This document shows positions 42,583 to 52,249 of a DNA stretch of 57,646 nt, one piece after another. The stretch is taken from positions 1-57,646 of the forward strand of contig JAPPGK010000107.1 of assembly GCA_028821405.1 (NCBI GenBank), read 5' to 3'. The translations under genes were made by a program, and so were the position numbers. Below the pieces are notes generated by a model. That model was not told where the DNA came from. It saw only the letters and a program-made list of their open reading frames with translations, and ran no database searches. How positions within the stretch are numbered: the stretch's first letter is position 1; each line of letters begins with the position of its first letter. Origin of the DNA: Gammaproteobacteria bacterium (GTDB lineage: Bacteria; Pseudomonadota; Gammaproteobacteria; Pseudomonadales; Azotimanducaceae).

Positions 42583-44498
42583 AAGTCGAAATCCTCCGGG
42601 TTCGGTTCCCGGGTTTGGTTCCAGAACTCAAGGAGTGTGAACGGCCAGTTCTGGGTGACCCGCCCGTGCTCGTTCTTGTACCAGCTTCGGACGTCGGGCG
42701 ATCCCCAGGCCATGCCCAGGTTGCCGGCGTCGATCCTCTCGTTGTAGGCGTCGTGCACGTCGCGCCGGCAGTCCATGGCGGGCAGTTCGCCACCGATCAG
42801 GAGCTTCAGGCACCCCATGATGTAGCGCACCTCGCACTCGGAGAAGAACACGATGCTGCCGTTGACCACGATGTTCGTGTTGGGGCCGTAGCAGCAGAAC
42901 AGGTTGGGGTAGCCGGGCATGACGATGCCGAGGTAGGCACGGGGATCGTCGCCCCAGTGCTCGCGAAGTTCGCGGCCATCCTTGCCGAACAGTTTCATCG
43001 GGAATAGCAGGCGGCTGGCGTAGAAGCCGGTGCCGTAGATGATGACGTCGGCGTGCACCTGCCTTCCCGACTGCGTCTCGACGCCGTCCGGGTTTATCCG
43101 TGCGATGGGATCCGTTACCAGTTCGACGTTGTCGCGCCGCAACGCCCGGAACCAGTGGCCGTTGTCGATCAGCATCCGCTTGCCCGCCGGCGGGTAGGTC
43201 GGTACGCATTGGGCGAACAGTGCCGGGTCGTCGCCAACCATGCGCTCCACGCTCGCCGTCAGCAACGCCCGCAATTGGTCGTTGGCGGCACTCACGGACC
43301 GTTCGCCGTTCGAGTCTTCCCCGGGATTGCCGTCCCATTCGGGGTCGCGCCGCACCATGGAGAGCAGGCCCTCGCCGGTGGTCCAGAACATGAAGAACCG
43401 GTACCACTTGCCGTAGAACGGGACTTGGTTCAAGAGCCAGTGCTTGGCCTGTGTGATCGGGGCGTGGTAGTCGCCCCGCAACGACACCCACGGCGGTGTG
43501 CGCTGGAAGACCGTGACCTGCGCCGCCTCCTTGGCGATCTCCGGCACCGTTTGGAATGCGCTGGCACCGGTGCCGATCACGACGATGCGCTTGCCTTCGA
43601 GGTCGGGTTCGGCTTGCCATTGGGCGGTATGGAACGCCGGTCCCCGGAAGCTGTCGCGGCCGTCGATCTCCGGTAGCTTGGGCCGATTGAGCTGGCCCAC
43701 GGCACTGATGATCGCATTCGCGGTCAGCGTCGACTCGCCATCCGGACCCCGAACCTTGACGCGCCAGGTGCCGGCATCCTCGTAGCGGGCTTCGAGGACT
43801 TCCGTGGACAGCCGGATGTCGCCCCGAATGCCGTGCTCCGTGGCGATCCGTTCGAAATACTCGAGCAGCACGCGCTGCGGCGAGAAGTGCTGCGGCCAGT
43901 CCTCGGGTGCGAACGAATAGGAATAGGTGTGGTTGGGCGAGTCCACCCGGCAACCGGGGTAGCGGTTCTCGAACCACGTCCCGCCGACGCCGGCATTCTT
44001 GTCCACCACGGTGTAGCTGACGCCCGCTTCCTTCAGACGTATCGCGGCCAGAATGCCGGACATGCCCGCGCCGATCACAAGCACGTGGAAATCGCGCCGG
44101 GAGGACTCGGGTAGGTCGTCCAAGGACACCCGGTAGGGATCCTCGTCGAAGATCTTGAGCTCCGACATCAGGAACTCGCCGTAGGCGTCGTCCAGCTCCA
44201 CGCCGGTGATGAAGTCGACCATTTCCTTCACCAGTTTCGGCGAAGGTGCCGGCAGGTCTGGGAAGCCGGCGTCCCGGTGGGCTCGGAGCACGGCCACCGC
44301 GCGCGCTCGAATCGCCGCCTGGTGTTCCGGCGAAATGCCGCCTTGGGGGTCGCCGAACAGCTCGCTGGCAGGTCGCTCTTCGCCTCGGATCAGCGAAACA
44401 TCGCCCGTCAAGTGCACCAGGGCGTTGATCAGGGATGGCACATGGGCTTCGGCAAGCGCGGCATCGATGGTCGCGTCGCTCCACGATGTGTCGGTCAA
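42576..44498 (-). CDS. Type I Baeyer-Villiger monooxygenase
   Basis: A 640-residue flavoprotein from TTG 44498 (GGAG 6 nt upstream). It has two Rossmann motifs, VIGAGMSGILAAIRL and VIGTGASAFQ, and the BVMO fingerprint FxGxxxHxxxW in FRGPAFHTAQW. A further motif is YGTGFYASRLLFP. About 130 N-terminal residues precede the FAD domain, as in the longer BVMOs of sterol or terpene breakdown. It should convert a ketone to an ester with NADPH and O2. It is divergent from an amidohydrolase gene (82-bp gap), a possible next step. Confidence 0.87.
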   Translation of the reverse strand: MTDTSWSDATIDAALAEAHVPSLINALVHLTGDVSLIRGEERPASELFGDPQGGISPEHQAAIRARAVAVLRAHRDAGFPDLPAPSPKLVKEMVDFITGVELDDAYGEFLMSELKIFDEDPYRVSLDDLPESSRRDFHVLVIGAGMSGILAAIRLKEAGVSYTVVDKNAGVGGTWFENRYPGCRVDSPNHTYSYSFAPEDWPQHFSPQRVLLEYFERIATEHGIRGDIRLSTEVLEARYEDAGTWRVKVRGPDGESTLTANAIISAVGQLNRPKLPEIDGRDSFRGPAFHTAQWQAEPDLEGKRIVVIGTGASAFQTVPEIAKEAAQVTVFQRTPPWVSLRGDYHAPITQAKHWLLNQVPFYGKWYRFFMFWTTGEGLLSMVRRDPEWDGNPGEDSNGERSVSAANDQLRALLTASVERMVGDDPALFAQCVPTYPPAGKRMLIDNGHWFRALRRDNVELVTDPIARINPDGVETQSGRQVHADVIIYGTGFYASRLLFPMKLFGKDGRELREHWGDDPRAYLGIVMPGYPNLFCCYGPNTNIVVNGSIVFFSECEVRYIMGCLKLLIGGELPAMDCRRDVHDAYNERIDAGNLGMAWGSPDVRSWYKNEHGRVTQNWPFTLLEFWNQTREPNPEDFDFA

Positions 44499-44580
44499 TT
44501 GGGACTCCGTCGCGGCAGACAGCCTACGGATGCTACGTGGGCGGCTATCATCGCTGCAACACAACGGCACAGGACTCGAC

Positions 44581-45666
44581 ATGGCCGAACTGCTACGAGA
44601 TATCCCGGGAGAGAACCTCAAGCGCTGGCTGGCGCGTACGCCCGAAGCGGCGATCGACCCCGAGCAGCCGATCATCGATCCCCACCATCACCTTTGGGAT
44701 CGAAGGCCGCGCCCGGAAATGGCGCGCGACGCGCGTCAGCAGCTACGGTACATGCCCGACGACCTGGTCGAGGACATCCGTGGCGCGGGCCACAACGTCG
44801 TCGACACGGTATTCGTCGAATGCCGGTCGATGTACCGGGAGACCGGCGGCCCGTTCGCACCGGTGGGCGAAACCGAATTCGTGCAAGGTGCCGCGGCGAT
44901 GGCGGCGTCGGGTCTATACGGCGACGGCGTGCGATTCTGCGGGGCGATCATTGGCTTTGCGGATCTCACCTTGGGTGCGCAAGTGGAAGACGTCTTGTTG
45001 GCCCACCGCGCGGCCGGCCGCAATTTCCGCGGTATCCGCCACGCCCACGGCTGGCATGCCTCTCCCGAAATGCCGAAGTCCCACCATCCCACGGCAGGCA
45101 CGGAAGGATTGCTCGCAACGCCGGCATTCCGGGAGGGCTTCGCGGCCCTCGACCGGTTGGGCATGGTGTTCGACTGCTGGGGATATCACGGCCAGCTCGG
45201 TGAGGTGGCGAACCTGGCGAATGCCTTTCCCGGCACCACGATTGTTCTCAACCATATCGGCGGCCCGATCGCCATGGGGCCGTACGAAGGCGAGCGGGAA
45301 GGGCGGTTGTTCCGGGCGTGGAAGGCAGGCATCGAGACCGTCGCGCGCTGTCCGAACATCGTCGTCAAGGTCGGCGGTTGCGGGATGGTCACCTACGGCT
45401 TCGGTTTCGAGAAGCAGGACGACCCGCCGGACTCGGCAACGCTTGCCCGGGCTTGGCAACCCTACGTCGCCCACCTCATCGAGTGCTTTGGTTCGTCCCG
45501 CTGCATGTTCGAGTCGAACTTCCCCGTCGACAAGCTGTCATGCTCCTACGGCAATCTCTGGAACGCCTTCAAACGGATCGCGAAGGACCTGGGGCTGTCG
45601 CTCGAGGAGCGCGCCGAGGTGTTTCATCGGGCAGCGGCTCGCAGCTATTCGATGGACTGGTATTGA
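44581..45666 (+). CDS. Amidohydrolase 2 family (metal-dependent hydrolase)
   Basis: A 361-residue protein with IIDPHHHLWD (metal HxH) near residue 31, GIRHAHGWH, LNHIGGP and MFESNFPVDK (C-terminal Asp ligand). This is the amidohydrolase_2 fold of lactonases, ACMS decarboxylase relatives and similar enzymes. Lactonase or decarboxylase activity would fit the neighbouring BVMO, but the specific reaction is open. The ATG at 44581 is preferred. It converges on the giant TPR gene across 29 bp. Confidence 0.86.
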   Translation: MAELLRDIPGENLKRWLARTPEAAIDPEQPIIDPHHHLWDRRPRPEMARDARQQLRYMPDDLVEDIRGAGHNVVDTVFVECRSMYRETGGPFAPVGETEFVQGAAAMAASGLYGDGVRFCGAIIGFADLTLGAQVEDVLLAHRAAGRNFRGIRHAHGWHASPEMPKSHHPTAGTEGLLATPAFREGFAALDRLGMVFDCWGYHGQLGEVANLANAFPGTTIVLNHIGGPIAMGPYEGEREGRLFRAWKAGIETVARCPNIVVKVGGCGMVTYGFGFEKQDDPPDSATLARAWQPYVAHLIECFGSSRCMFESNFPVDKLSCSYGNLWNAFKRIAKDLGLSLEERAEVFHRAAARSYSMDWY

Positions 45667-45695
45667 TGTCGTTGTTTCAAGCGTCGTAGCAGTTT

Positions 45696-48600
45696 TCAAT
45701 CCAATTGCTTCTGGGCCGCCTCCTCGCGCCGTATTCGCGCCGCCAAGTCGCCCGCGTAGGCCGCATCGCCCGCGCGTTCGGCCATCGTATACAACCGGCG
45801 TAGCATCGCGAGTCCATGATCGATTCCATGATCGCGGGCAAGCTTCAGCAACGCGTCGATCTCTTCGGAATCCTCAAACATGCCGACGAGATTGACCTTG
45901 TCCCGCCAGACCAGGCCGTCATTCTTCAGGACGTCAGCGATCAGGCTCAAAGGCAGGGGGCTCCCCGTCGTTCGAGCTAGGGAAGCAAGGCTCATTGCCC
46001 CGCGTGAGCCTAGTGGCACGCCGGAGGACTCAACACCGGCGATTGTGCGAGTCAGCAGATCCCGAGCGAGGTCCGGTTCACCCATTTGCACGCCACGCTT
46101 GCCGAGGGCGGTCAGGATCTCGAGCACCGAAGCCTGATCCACCTTTCCGTCGTGCAACCATCCCAACAGCGCTTGCCGAGCGGTATCGGTCCACTCGGAA
46201 ACCCGTGGCCAGTCGGGTGCGCTTGTGGGGAACAGCCGCTCCTTGCGGGCGAGGACTGCCTCGACGCCGGCCAGGACCACCCGGTTGTAGCCATTTGTCC
46301 GGGTCAAGGTGTCGATCCCATAGAGCGTTTCTAGATCACCCAGCGCGGCCGCGACCACGTCGGGTCGGCCACTTGGATCATCATACGGTTGGGTTCGGCT
46401 GGCCGATCCCTTCAATAGGGCACCGAGTATCTTGACTGCGTGGCACGGGTCGCCGGCTCTCGCGTACGCTCGCACGAGTTCCACCGCCTTGGCCGCTCCC
46501 ACGCCTGCCAGTTGAGCCGGCATGGCCAGGACCTGAGGGTACCGGCGTGCCACCTGTTCGAGCAGTTCTTGCGGCCCGTAAACCAAGTCCAACAGCGCAA
46601 GCACGAGAATATCGAACAACGCGTCTGCGCCGGGAACATCATCGGCGCGCCGGGCCACGGAGAGAATGTCCTCCACGAATCCGCGCGCCACCGCTTCGGG
46701 CAGCCTTGCGGCCACTTCGCTGGCGAGTCCGAGCAAGCCGGCAAGGTCCGATTCGTACAAGAATCCGCCCCTTGGCGCATTTTCGGACTTCGCGTACTCG
46801 CCGTGGCGGATCAGTCGTGCTGCCACAAGCCGGTATCGTTCCTCGGCCCCGTCCACCGCGCCCCCGGCGGCGAAAACGCGGGCCGTCAACACCAACTGGA
46901 AGAGCGACGGGTCGGCCATCGAGGACAGACGTTCTTCGAACGCTTCCCGCTCGCCCGCAACGAACGGTCCCGGTTGGCGTTCGCGCAGCAGCATCCACAG
47001 AGTGAACTCGTGATCGTCGATCGTCTGCCCGAGTAGGCGGGACGTGAGTTCCTTCCGACGTTGCCCGTCGGCGGTCGCCCGGGCCAGGTGGCCGTAGAGC
47101 CGATGAAATCCCCTTCGAATCTCGTCCGGCATCGCCCGCAAGTATCCGTCAAGCTCCCGTGCGCCGTAGGGTGACTCCGCGACCGCATCGAACAGCGTGC
47201 GCGGCTCGGCGGGTGCTTGTGCTCGAGGGTTGCGCGGCAGGCGCGCGCTCAACAGGGGGGATGCAATGAGTTGAAGGCTCATGTTCCCCGGCGTCGCATG
47301 TCCGGACGATTCGAGCGGCATCAGGAGCTTGCGCCAGGCTTTGCGCAACGCCCGCCGGCCTTGTTCGGGTTCTCCGGCGCCGAGCGCCTCAACAAGACCT
47401 TGCGTGGCCCAACGATCGGCTGCGGGGGACTGCGGCGCAGGAGGTCTCTGATCGCCGAGGTCAACCAATTGCCGCAGAAGCCGATCGAACGGCGCGGACA
47501 AATCCGCGGTTCGCGCCGCGAGCTCGGATTGGTAGACCGCGGGGTCTCGAAAGTCCAGGCCGCCGTCCGCTGCCACCGCTACCGCCTCTTGAAACCGCTG
47601 CTGCGATCTCAGCAATTGAAAGTACGCCAAGCGCCAGTAGTCGCGATCGGGCGACGCCCCGTAGGCGCCGGCGATCGCTTCCTCGGCGCGAGCCGCATAG
47701 CCCAGGTTCAGCCATGCTTCGATCAATCGAGCCAGCGGGAGATCGTTGTCGGGATCAAGCTTGCACAGGCGTTCCAGCAACGGCGCATGGCGCTCGGAAT
47801 CCGCCCGCGTGGGCTTGCCGAACCGCTTTTCCGGATACTCCATTTCGTAGGCGGCAACCGCCAGCCTCGGGTCCACCTGCCGACCCGCCGCAATCTCCGC
47901 CAACAGTTGCGATCTGGCAGCGGTCAGCGCCACTCGAGTACCGCGATGGGTATAGCCGGGATAGGGGAACGGGTGCTCCGGCAAGCCGTATCCCAACTCG
48001 GACAGACGTTGGGACACCTGCAACGGGCGGCCCTCGTATACCGCCCTCAACAGCGGCTCTGCACTTGATAACTCGGACCAGCGGGATTCGGCGAACCCGG
48101 CGATCCGGTATAGCACTCCCGAATTGCTCGGGTGGGCATCAAGGGGCAGGACGGCAAGTACGTCGTATCGAACGCCGTCGTCGTAGATGCTGCGAAGGCC
48201 CGATAGTCTTTCGATGATCGTGTCCGTGACCTCGGTACGCTGCCTGGCGGTCAGTTCACCCCGGAGAAGCGCACGGAACGCGCCGACGGTCCCGAGCCGT
48301 GCAGACCTCTCGCCCCGTCGGGAGCGTTCCGCCTCGACCCGCAAATAGCGGATCCGGTCGTCTGTGGTGCCCCGCTTCTCAAGGTATCGCCAGTGGCCGA
48401 GCTTGTCGTTGTCCCCGAACCCATCGAATGGCTGGCCACCGGCATGGGGCTTGAGCAGCAGCGTAATGACCTCCTGCGGCGGGATCAGCGGGCGGCCCAC
48501 CGCCTCTTCGACCCTCAGGAACAATCCGGCGTCCCGCAACAGGAATCCAATCAAGGCGTCCGGATCCGCCGCCAACTTCGACGAGGCGACCCGCGCCAGG

Positions 48601-51600
48601 CGATCGAGCTTCGCCGCTTCCAGAAAGAGCAATCCGTAGCCCAGCCCCTCGCGGAATCTCCCGTCTCGGATCCGCTCGCCCAACAACCTTTCGATCTCGT
48701 CGGCGGCGCCGGCGAGGCGCAGCCGTTTCAATCGGGTTTCGAAGCCGTCCTTCTCGTCGGTCCGCCCGGGTTGTCTGGTCGACGACCCTTGGGCGCCGTT
48801 GTGTGCTGGCGCGGATACGCCGTCGGGCAGCAGCCGTCCGGCGACCCCGTAGGCTTGCCTAAGGTGTTCGGCGAAGTCCTCGTCGCCGCCGAAGTGCACC
48901 AGCAGGCGTACGTCCGCGTGCTCCGCCAGATCGTCGTCGCCCAGGAAGAAACCGACGCGGCGGATCAGCCTCGCGGTGCGGTCGAGTCGCGCGTAGCGGG
49001 CTAGCGGCAGGGGTCCGTCGTCCGAACGTTGGATCACGTTGGCCAACTCCGTATCGAACAGGGCTTTCAGTTCCGCGGCCGCAGATTCGGACTTCCCGGG
49101 GGCCCCCGGCCAGCTCAACAGCAATCCCTGCTCCAGCGAGTCGAAGTGGTCGCGATACTCGCGCGATACCGTCGCGTTGAGGCTCTCCGTTGCCGGCTGC
49201 CGCGAGTTTGGGTCAACCGGAGGCAATACCGTCGGCTGGCGTCCGAGCACGATGCGGATCGCCCGAAGGTAGCGCTGAAACGCGACATCTTCGCGGGCGG
49301 TGGCCTCGTAAAGAAAGCCCGTCTTGTGGAGCAGTTCCAGGCTGTCGCGGTTGACGTTCAGTGCGCGGTTGTAGAAGACCCGCGACTGCTCGCCATAGCC
49401 CGTCGCCTCGAAGATTTCCGCCTTGGTCCGATCGATATCGATCAAACCCGTGATGTCGTCGATCATCTCGAAGGCCCGCTCGGCCCCGGGCACGTCCCCG
49501 TTGGCCAACAGCGAGGCGCCGACGCCGATATACACCTCCGGGGGCAACTGCTGGCGCAGACCCACCAGTCGGCGTCCATACTTCAGCTGCCGGTCGATAT
49601 CCCCGCGACCGGTGCTGAAACCACCGAAGCCGGCGTTCGGCGTGGCCATGGTCACCAGCTCGCGAAGCACCGCCGGGCGCCGAATGCCCGCTTCGGCCAA
49701 CGAGTTCTCCAAGGCCAGGAACGAAGCCTCGGTGTCGCCCTTTTCGTGCGCGATGTCGGCCAGCAACTCGTACAGATAGAACTTGCCGGCGCGACGGGCA
49801 ATGCGCTCCAGGATTATCCGGCGGGTCCACTCCAGCGTATCCAGTGCCTCGGTGTTCGGTCTCCGGGAAAAGCCGGTGGTGCCGAGGAGGTTGAGAATGC
49901 CGTCCACCGCCACCACGAAGTCGTTGTCCTCGACGGCGTTCTCGGCGAAGAACTGCAGAGTGGCCAATGCCTTGTCCGCCTGGCCGTTGTCGGCCATCGC
50001 CTCGGCCAAGAGCAGCAGGTTGTCGTCGTTCTCCGGCTGTTCCACCAACGCCCGCCGGTACGCCGCCACCGCCTGATCGGCAAACCCCGCCATCGAGAAG
50101 ACGCCGGCCTCGAACTCGCCCGTGACCGCGCCCCGGTCGAATTGTCTGAGCTTGTGCATCCAGCGCTGGATCTCCTCGAATCGCTCGTCGGAATTGGCCG
50201 CCAGATCAAGGGTCAGCAGATTGACGATGATGCTCTTGATGTGATCGACGCGGTTGGCGGGATCGATCTCGTAGAGCCTGCGCAATGCCTTGTCGTGCGC
50301 CGGATAGTCCTTAAGGAGCAGGTGGACATGCGCCAGCAGTCGCTGGTGGCCGATCTCGTCCTCGCCCAGCGCCCGGGCGTACTCGTCGATGATCTCGGTG
50401 GCTGAGAGCGAATCGCCCGCCTCGGTGTAGATCCGCACCAGGAGGTTCATGTGGTTGCGCCTTGCCGTGCCCGACATCAGCATCTCTTCGAGCTCCACCG
50501 CGAGGTCGCCCATCGTGCCCAGTTCGGCAGCCAGGGGCAGCATCTGGCTCTCGGCGAGACTGCGCCGCGCCGGCGTCTCCATGCCCACCCAGATGTCGCG
50601 CCACAGGGTCAACGCGTCGCGCCTGCGGTCCACCCGGGCATACAGCCACGCCAGGCGCACTTGATCGTCGAACCCCAGTTCGCCGCGTACGTCCTGTATG
50701 GCCTCGAACACCCGTATCGCCTCCTCCGGGCGACTCAAGCGCTCATACGCATCCGCCAGCTCGATGCGCTCTGCGGCATCCGCAGGCAAGAACGCTTCAA
50801 GCCGTACCAAGGCGCCCAATGCGCTCGGGTCCTCGCCCCGGTCCAACCATGTCTCGAACAGGAACAACAGCGCGCCCACGTCGGCACCCCGGGCCTCGAT
50901 GTGACGTTCGATCATCGCCACACCCTCGTCCACAAAGCCCATGGATCGCATCAGCCGTGCGCCTTCGACCAGCACCCCGGCACGCTCCCCGTTACGTGCC
51001 TCCAGCGCTTGCCACACGGCCAGTGCCGCATCGTCGTCCCCCAGGTGGAGATAGTGCGCCGCCAAGGCGTCGTACCACCGCAACTCGGCCGGTTCTGCTT
51101 CGATCATCCGGCGATACTCCTGGACCATGGCATCGGTGTCGCCGGCAGCTTCATGCAGGGCAACCAGCCGTTGCCGTTCGTCAATGTCCGCGTTCGTTGG
51201 CGACAGTTCCTCATACAGCGCAATGGCGCGGTGGTACTCCTCGGTCTCGATCAGGGCTTCCACCCGAAGTCGCAGCAGATCCTCATCGTCGGATTCGCGC
51301 GCGGCCAGATCCTCGATCAGTTGATGCAGTTCACCGGCGGAACGGTACGACTCCGTCAACAGGCCGAGGGCGTATAGGCGATCGGTGCGCACCGGCGCGG
51401 CCGCATAGCCCAGCCAAGCCTGTTCCCGGGCCAGTTCGTGCGACCCGGCCTGAAGCGCCCACTCGGACAAGCGCACATGCCGCGGGTACGGCTTGCCGTT
51501 CGTCTTCAGCGGCTGATACAGCGTGATTGCGCGGTCCGGGCGGCCCAGCAGCGCCAGCACCACGGCCGCCTGGTTGCGGAAGCCCGGTTCTCGTTGTAGA

Positions 51601-52163
51601 GCGAGCTCCTCCAACGCCGCCACGTTGCGCGAGCTCATGTCCATCATCGCCAGGCGAACCCGGATCAGCCATTGCTCATCGCCCGGCCCAAAGGCCTCGG
51701 CGGCGCGTTGATACCAGTCCCGGGCCTGGTCCGCCACGCCGCCGGCGTCGAGGAGGCGCGCCTTCAGCAACAACGCCCCGGGCTCAGGCGAACTGCGAAG
51801 CGCGTCGTCGGCGGCGACCACGGCGGCTTCGATCGCCCCGTCGCGCCACCTGAAGTGCGCAATCGCCAGGTGACAGGCCGCCCGGCTTTCCGGACTCAAC
51901 CCAGCCCGGCGTGAATAGGCCCGCAATCGGGCGACGGTGCGGTCGATGCCGGTGCCGCCGACCACCGCCTCGCGATAGACCGCAGCGGCCTTGTCCGGGT
52001 CGTGGCGCCCTGTCGTCTCCAGGGAAGCGATGAGCTCGGCCAAGGTTGTGGCAGCGGCGGCCGTGGATGGCGGCAGCAGGAGCGCGGCCAACAACAGTGT
52101 CAGCGCGAATCCATGGGGATGGGTCGCTCCAACGCTCGCCGAGGGCATCGGGCGCCTTTTCAC
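45696..52163 (-). CDS. Giant exported tetratricopeptide-repeat protein (2155 residues)
   Basis: From GTG 52163. Residues 1-38 are a signal peptide (ALTLLLAALLLPPSTAAAA). Most of the first ~1000 residues are TPR-like helical pairs: AHFRWRDGAIEAAVVAADDAL, LHEAAGDTDAMVQEYRRMIEAEP, YERLSRPEEAIRVFEAI, AEAMADNGQADKALATLQFF and GADVGALLFLFETWLDRGEDP. The rest is also mainly helical with scattered TPR-like units and Pro/Gly breaks near 1080-1110 and 1580-1600. No catalytic motif or membrane anchor is seen. It is the fourth gene after a sigma factor, FecR and TonB receptor, 86 bp behind the receptor stop, and ends RREEAAQKQLD. A periplasmic scaffold or effector is inferred. Confidence 0.85.
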   Translation of the reverse strand: MKRRPMPSASVGATHPHGFALTLLLAALLLPPSTAAAATTLAELIASLETTGRHDPDKAAAVYREAVVGGTGIDRTVARLRAYSRRAGLSPESRAACHLAIAHFRWRDGAIEAAVVAADDALRSSPEPGALLLKARLLDAGGVADQARDWYQRAAEAFGPGDEQWLIRVRLAMMDMSSRNVAALEELALQREPGFRNQAAVVLALLGRPDRAITLYQPLKTNGKPYPRHVRLSEWALQAGSHELAREQAWLGYAAAPVRTDRLYALGLLTESYRSAGELHQLIEDLAARESDDEDLLRLRVEALIETEEYHRAIALYEELSPTNADIDERQRLVALHEAAGDTDAMVQEYRRMIEAEPAELRWYDALAAHYLHLGDDDAALAVWQALEARNGERAGVLVEGARLMRSMGFVDEGVAMIERHIEARGADVGALLFLFETWLDRGEDPSALGALVRLEAFLPADAAERIELADAYERLSRPEEAIRVFEAIQDVRGELGFDDQVRLAWLYARVDRRRDALTLWRDIWVGMETPARRSLAESQMLPLAAELGTMGDLAVELEEMLMSGTARRNHMNLLVRIYTEAGDSLSATEIIDEYARALGEDEIGHQRLLAHVHLLLKDYPAHDKALRRLYEIDPANRVDHIKSIIVNLLTLDLAANSDERFEEIQRWMHKLRQFDRGAVTGEFEAGVFSMAGFADQAVAAYRRALVEQPENDDNLLLLAEAMADNGQADKALATLQFFAENAVEDNDFVVAVDGILNLLGTTGFSRRPNTEALDTLEWTRRIILERIARRAGKFYLYELLADIAHEKGDTEASFLALENSLAEAGIRRPAVLRELVTMATPNAGFGGFSTGRGDIDRQLKYGRRLVGLRQQLPPEVYIGVGASLLANGDVPGAERAFEMIDDITGLIDIDRTKAEIFEATGYGEQSRVFYNRALNVNRDSLELLHKTGFLYEATAREDVAFQRYLRAIRIVLGRQPTVLPPVDPNSRQPATESLNATVSREYRDHFDSLEQGLLLSWPGAPGKSESAAAELKALFDTELANVIQRSDDGPLPLARYARLDRTARLIRRVGFFLGDDDLAEHADVRLLVHFGGDEDFAEHLRQAYGVAGRLLPDGVSAPAHNGAQGSSTRQPGRTDEKDGFETRLKRLRLAGAADEIERLLGERIRDGRFREGLGYGLLFLEAAKLDRLARVASSKLAADPDALIGFLLRDAGLFLRVEEAVGRPLIPPQEVITLLLKPHAGGQPFDGFGDNDKLGHWRYLEKRGTTDDRIRYLRVEAERSRRGERSARLGTVGAFRALLRGELTARQRTEVTDTIIERLSGLRSIYDDGVRYDVLAVLPLDAHPSNSGVLYRIAGFAESRWSELSSAEPLLRAVYEGRPLQVSQRLSELGYGLPEHPFPYPGYTHRGTRVALTAARSQLLAEIAAGRQVDPRLAVAAYEMEYPEKRFGKPTRADSERHAPLLERLCKLDPDNDLPLARLIEAWLNLGYAARAEEAIAGAYGASPDRDYWRLAYFQLLRSQQRFQEAVAVAADGGLDFRDPAVYQSELAARTADLSAPFDRLLRQLVDLGDQRPPAPQSPAADRWATQGLVEALGAGEPEQGRRALRKAWRKLLMPLESSGHATPGNMSLQLIASPLLSARLPRNPRAQAPAEPRTLFDAVAESPYGARELDGYLRAMPDEIRRGFHRLYGHLARATADGQRRKELTSRLLGQTIDDHEFTLWMLLRERQPGPFVAGEREAFEERLSSMADPSLFQLVLTARVFAAGGAVDGAEERYRLVAARLIRHGEYAKSENAPRGGFLYESDLAGLLGLASEVAARLPEAVARGFVEDILSVARRADDVPGADALFDILVLALLDLVYGPQELLEQVARRYPQVLAMPAQLAGVGAAKAVELVRAYARAGDPCHAVKILGALLKGSASRTQPYDDPSGRPDVVAAALGDLETLYGIDTLTRTNGYNRVVLAGVEAVLARKERLFPTSAPDWPRVSEWTDTARQALLGWLHDGKVDQASVLEILTALGKRGVQMGEPDLARDLLTRTIAGVESSGVPLGSRGAMSLASLARTTGSPLPLSLIADVLKNDGLVWRDKVNLVGMFEDSEEIDALLKLARDHGIDHGLAMLRRLYTMAERAGDAAYAGDLAARIRREEAAQKQLD

Positions 52164-52195
52164 CAGATCGAGGGCTCGTTAAACGAAAACGGGCA

Positions 52196-52224
52196 TGGGG
52201 CGCGCCTTTGCGGGCGACGCCCCA
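52196..52224 (-). promoter_or_regulatory. Hairpin between the TonB receptor and TPR genes
   Basis: TGGGGCG (52196-52202) and CGCCCCA (52218-52224) form a perfect 7-bp stem with a 15-nt loop, just after the receptor stop. There is no T-run. It may partly stop or stabilise the transcript, lowering TPR expression relative to the receptor. Confidence 0.4.
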
Positions 52225-52249
52225 CGCCGCGGGGACACATGAAGGCGGT

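Noticed and set aside
49029-50405. 458-residue plus-strand frame inside the giant TPR gene
   Set aside because: It is antisense to a signal-bearing repeat protein, with a composition typical of the reverse of TPR coding sequence.
52196-52224. Classical intrinsic terminator after the TonB receptor gene
   Set aside because: The stem is good but there is no T-run, so it is reported only as a possible attenuator.
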